A DNA stretch of 64,000 nt from JAJFKX01 sp965230265 (GTDB taxonomy: Bacteria > Pseudomonadota > Gammaproteobacteria > Xanthomonadales > Wenzhouxiangellaceae): the NCBI GenBank assembly GCA_965230265.1, contig OZ245999.1:744001-808000 (forward strand), read 5' to 3'. Below the pieces are notes generated by a model. It did not search any database, had not been told where the DNA came from, and saw nothing but the letters and a program-made list of their open reading frames with translations. Of this stretch, positions 61,258-64,000 are shown piece after piece. Numbering within the stretch: position 1 is the stretch's first letter; the number at the start of each line of letters is the position of its first letter. A program made the translations under genes and the position numbers.

Positions 61258-62040
61258 TTATTGTTCTGATTGTGGCTCCGGATCCCTGGATGGTTGCGGC
61301 TCTACATAGCCTGGATGGTAACGAGCCAGACGGTTTTTGTTTTCCCTGCCACCTTTTTCTTTTCCACAAAGCCGTGTTTGCATGACTGTTGCTTCAAAAT
61401 TACTGTTGGGCAACAATGTGTGACCACGCGCACAAAGTACCGTGCCGTCGGCCAGTACAGTGCGGGTTTCAGGCGTGCCATCTGCACTTTGCCAGCGCTC
61501 AACAGTCGCTGGTCCGGTATAGGTTAACGGTTCCAGAAGAGCAGGTTGTTCAACGCCTGCAAGTGGAAGTGCATCTTGTGTCCAGTTGCTGGGCAATTCG
61601 CTGGTTGTCTGATTGGGTGTTTCACCAGGTTGACGAATAGAGGCCAGTACCTGACGTCTGAGTACTGTGGAGTCGATATTGGGACTTGTCTGAGAGGGTT
61701 CGATATTGGCAGGCGTTGTGGCCACCGGCTCTTCAGTATTCGCTAAAACCGTTTCAGGCGGTGCAGTTGTTTCTGGTGTGACGGGGTTTGAATCTGCTGG
61801 TGCAGGAGAATCGTCCGGTATTTCTGGGATAGTTGGCGGTGCCGCTAGATCGGGCGCTGGTACAGTGCTATCCAGAGTGATATCAAAAGTCGTCACTGAT
61901 AAGGTTTTATCCTGAGTCTCCCATAAGTTCAGTTGCAGACCTCCGAGGAACCACCAATGCACCAAAACTGATATCACCAGCGCACTAGCAACCAGGTAAT
62001 GTTTTTTAGGTGTTGCGGTGAGTTTGGCCAACGGCACCAT
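61258..62040 (-). CDS. Hypothetical membrane-anchored protein with TonB-like topology
   Basis: A 260-residue protein with one N-terminal transmembrane helix (about 16-34, HYLVASALVISVLVHWWFLG) followed by a long periplasmic proline/threonine/glutamate-rich stretch (about 60-125). The C-terminal part contains a small beta segment (ETRTVLADGTVLCARGH) and ends in a charged tail. The topology is like TonB or TolA, but the TonB C-terminal motif (YP) is absent, so no transport role is claimed. It stands alone, transcribed away from icd. No clear relatives were recognised. Confidence 0.6.
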   Translation of the reverse strand: MVPLAKLTATPKKHYLVASALVISVLVHWWFLGGLQLNLWETQDKTLSVTTFDITLDSTVPAPDLAAPPTIPEIPDDSPAPADSNPVTPETTAPPETVLANTEEPVATTPANIEPSQTSPNIDSTVLRRQVLASIRQPGETPNQTTSELPSNWTQDALPLAGVEQPALLEPLTYTGPATVERWQSADGTPETRTVLADGTVLCARGHTLLPNSNFEATVMQTRLCGKEKGGRENKNRLARYHPGYVEPQPSRDPEPQSEQ

Positions 62041-62286
62041 TGATTATCAACCCATGATCAGGCTACATCATATCAAGCCTATGCTAAAAGCATGTTAGCC
62101 AATGCTTAATAAACAGTATAAAAAGTATCGAGTAAGGCAAGTTGGCTCAAAGATCTACTAATCGATAGAGACAGTACAATCCTGCCGCTGCCTGCTATAC
62201 TTAAATGCTTTGAATTCGAAGCCTGACGATTTTCTGCATGAAGCGGTTGATGTCGGGTTTTATTGACTTAAGAACAAGGAGCTTGC

Positions 62287-63540
62287 ATGGCTTATCAGCA
62301 TATCAAACTGCCCGAATCGGGCGAAAAAGTCCGTGTTGTTGACAACAAACTTCACGTGCCCGACCAACCGATCCTGGGCTTTATTGAAGGTGATGGGATT
62401 GGTCCGGACATCACCAATGCCTGTTTACGGGTATGGGATGCCGCTGTTGCCAAAGCTTATGGTGGTCATCGCAAAGTTCATTGGGCAGAACTGTATCTGG
62501 GCGAAAAGGCCGCCGGTATTTATGACGGTGATTACTTTCCACAGGAAACGCTCGATGCGATTGAAGATATTCTGGTTGCCATTAAAGGCCCACTGACCAC
62601 CCCCGTAGGTGGCGGTTTCCGTTCTTTGAATGTTTCATTGCGCCAAACCCTCGATTTGTATGCTTGTGTGCGCCCGGTGAAATATTACAACGGTGTGCCA
62701 TCGCCATTGCGCAAGCCCGAAGAAATCGATGTGGTGATTTTCCGTGAAAATACAGAGGATGTTTACGCGGGTCTGGAATACAAATCCGGTAGCGATGAAA
62801 ACAAAAAGCTGGCTAAATTCCTGCGTGAAGAAATGGGCGCTAACTTTTTTGAGGATGCTGGTCTGGGGATCAAACCGATTTCAGAGTTTGGTTCAAAGCG
62901 CCTGGTGCGTAAAGCCATCCAGTTTGCAATTGATAACAACCGTGAAAGTGTCACGTTGGTACACAAAGGCAATATCATGAAATTTACCGAAGGTGCATTC
63001 CGTGCCTGGGGTTATGAAGTTGCCGCCCAAGAGTTTGGCGAGTACACCATCACTGAAGATGAGGTTTGGGAAAAACACGGTGGTAAAGCGCCGGAAGGTA
63101 AGATCGTCATCAAAGATCGCATTGCTGACATCATGTTCCAGTTGATGCAGTTACGCCCGGGTGAATTTGATGTACTGGCAACCATGAATCTGAATGGCGA
63201 TTATTTATCGGATGCTTTGGCTGCAGAAGTGGGCGGTATCGGTATCGCGCCGGGGGCCAATATTGCTGATCATGTCGGTGTGTTCGAAGCCACTCATGGC
63301 ACCGCACCTAAATATGCGGGCCAGGACAAAGTGAACCCCAGCTCACTGCTGTTTTCTGGGGTGATGATGTTTGAGTACATCCATTGGAGCGAAGTAGGAC
63401 AACTGATCGAGCGTGCGTTTGAAAAAGTGATTGACCAGAAAGTGGTGACCTATGACTTTGCGCGTTTGCTGGATAATGCCACCACGGTGTCTACCAGTGG
63501 GTTTGCTGATCATCTGATTGATGCCATCAACAACGCCTAG
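62287..63540 (+). CDS. icd: NADP-dependent isocitrate dehydrogenase
   Basis: A 417-residue enzyme of the citric-acid cycle converting isocitrate to 2-oxoglutarate. The E. coli-type prokaryotic form is clear: GFIEGDGIGPDIT near the start, GGGFRSLNVSLRQ with Ser113 (the residue phosphorylated by AceK), NIMKFTEGAFR, the NLNGDYLSDALAAEVGG and GTAPKYAGQD segments. AAGGAG lies 6-7 bases before the ATG. A strong terminator-type hairpin follows the gene, but the next reading frame runs through it. Confidence 0.97.
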   Translation: MAYQHIKLPESGEKVRVVDNKLHVPDQPILGFIEGDGIGPDITNACLRVWDAAVAKAYGGHRKVHWAELYLGEKAAGIYDGDYFPQETLDAIEDILVAIKGPLTTPVGGGFRSLNVSLRQTLDLYACVRPVKYYNGVPSPLRKPEEIDVVIFRENTEDVYAGLEYKSGSDENKKLAKFLREEMGANFFEDAGLGIKPISEFGSKRLVRKAIQFAIDNNRESVTLVHKGNIMKFTEGAFRAWGYEVAAQEFGEYTITEDEVWEKHGGKAPEGKIVIKDRIADIMFQLMQLRPGEFDVLATMNLNGDYLSDALAAEVGGIGIAPGANIADHVGVFEATHGTAPKYAGQDKVNPSSLLFSGVMMFEYIHWSEVGQLIERAFEKVIDQKVVTYDFARLLDNATTVSTSGFADHLIDAINNA

Positions 63541-64000
63541 ATCGATCAACTCTCAATCGGCTTTGTTGTCACCGGTCGCCGCGACCGGTGATTTTTCCGC
63601 TGAGAGCGCGTTTGCACTGGCGCAGCAGGCATTGCAAGAGTGTGATCCTGTCAAAAAAGCCCATAACTGCCAGCATCTATGGTCAGTGATTGTCGATCAG
63701 GCCATAACACTAAAACCATTAAAGCATGCTGGTGTGCCAATACAACCTGGGCGTCCTGTAAAACCGGAGCTGGTACCACCTGGTCAGGTTGCGCGTCGTC
63801 GCCTGGGTAGCCAGGAAGGCCGTGCAGCCCTCATCCATGCCATTGCACATATTGAGTTCAATGCGATTAATCTGGCACTGGATGCCACTCTGCGTTTTCC
63901 ACAGATGCCTGCAGTGTTTTATCGTGATTGGCTTAGTGTTGCCGCGGACGAAGCCAAACATTTTTTGTTACTGGCTGAGCGTCTGCGACAACTTGGCTAT
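63521..64000 (+). CDS. DUF455 ferritin-like protein, 5' part (truncated by window edge)
   Basis: The frame is open to base 64000 (160 codons) and begins at ATG 63521, overlapping the icd end by 20 bases. The recognisable domain starts near residue 30 (FALAQQALQECDPVKKAHN). AHIEFNAINLALDATLRF and FYRDWLSVAADEAKHFLLLAERL give the di-iron-like E...H pattern of DUF455/ferritin-like proteins of unknown role. If the icd terminator works, the real start may be downstream (TTG 63632), which would remove part of the first helix. I keep ATG 63521 as the longest reading and flag the conflict. The C-terminus is outside the window. Confidence 0.75.
   Translation, partial: MPSTTPRSINSQSALLSPVAATGDFSAESAFALAQQALQECDPVKKAHNCQHLWSVIVDQAITLKPLKHAGVPIQPGRPVKPELVPPGQVARRRLGSQEGRAALIHAIAHIEFNAINLALDATLRFPQMPAVFYRDWLSVAADEAKHFLLLAERLRQLGY
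63569..63596 (+). terminator. Intrinsic terminator of icd, inside the next open reading frame
   Basis: TCACCGGTCG / CGACCGGTGA with a CCG loop is a perfect 10-bp stem followed by five T residues. It starts 28 bases after the icd stop and lies within the 5' part of the DUF455 frame. Confidence 0.75.

Noticed and set aside
62196..62201. TATACT as the icd promoter -10 box
   Set aside because: The hexamer 17 bases upstream (AGTACA) is a poor -35 match, so I could not support it as a promoter.
1..64000. tRNA/rRNA genes, CRISPR arrays, insertion sequences, prophage
   Set aside because: No T-loop-like GGTTCRAATCC arrangement with cloverleaf, no regularly spaced repeats and no transposase, integrase or phage structural genes were seen in reading both strands.

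Overview
The window is chromosomal DNA of a gammaproteobacterium, probably a marine or aquatic member of the Pseudomonadales/Cellvibrionales/Oceanospirillales assemblage. The main evidence is conserved synteny. There is a Pseudomonas-type sigma-E operon (algU-mucA-mucB-mucC-mucD) running into lepA-lepB-DUF4845-rnc-era-recO-pdxJ, a rhlB / trxA-rho cluster, ftsE-ftsX-rpoH, and an E. coli-type icd with the phosphorylatable Ser113. No rRNA, tRNA, CRISPR array, transposase or prophage module was recognised. The genus cannot be fixed from the sequence alone.

Layout. 1-8.9 kb: tail of a MATE exporter, small lipoproteins and membrane proteins, an odd transmembrane HTH protein, a glutaryl-CoA dehydrogenase, a fused 2-oxoacid dehydrogenase E1, an OmpA-type lipoprotein, an ankyrin membrane protein and a LEA-type lipoprotein. 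9.6-11.8 kb: two tandem paralogous secreted proteins, each with its own terminator. 11.8-17.2 kb (minus strand): an operon of ALDH7-type dehydrogenase, pyrD, murB and an M28 peptidase lipoprotein. 17.5-29.2 kb: sigma-E and housekeeping superoperon. 29.2-32.2 kb: a divergent pair, a receiver-HPt protein and a YdbH/AsmA-like envelope protein. 32.3-34.65 kb: a run of small unrelated genes bounded by attC-like sites, resembling integron cassettes without an integrase. 34.65-40 kb: methyltransferase, apt, a subclass B3 metallo-beta-lactamase homologue, a stand-alone transthyretin-like domain, DUF4328, suhB, trmJ. 40-43.7 kb: rho, trxA, rhlB. 43.8-49.5 kb: only gspC-D-E-F of a type II secretion system. 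49.5-52.4 kb: ftsE-ftsX-rpoH. 53.3-60.8 kb: a six-gene operon encoding what looks like a divergent chaperone-usher surface-structure system. 60.9-64 kb: small membrane protein, TonB-like-topology protein, icd and the start of a DUF455 gene.

Two regions deserve most attention. The 53.3-60.8 kb operon has a lysine-free acidic secreted first product, a second small secreted protein, a PapD-like chaperone, an 877-residue usher-like outer-membrane protein with transthyretin-like C-terminal domains, and two large secreted proteins unlike classical tip adhesins. A strong hairpin follows the first gene, as expected if that gene encodes the abundant subunit. The 32.3-34.65 kb segment has at least one site (34593-34652) with the R/spacer/L folding pattern of attC. 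It carries a TfoX C-terminal-domain gene and a truncated SEDS-like (FtsW/RodA) gene. Protein families were recognised from sequence memory, and no database search was possible.
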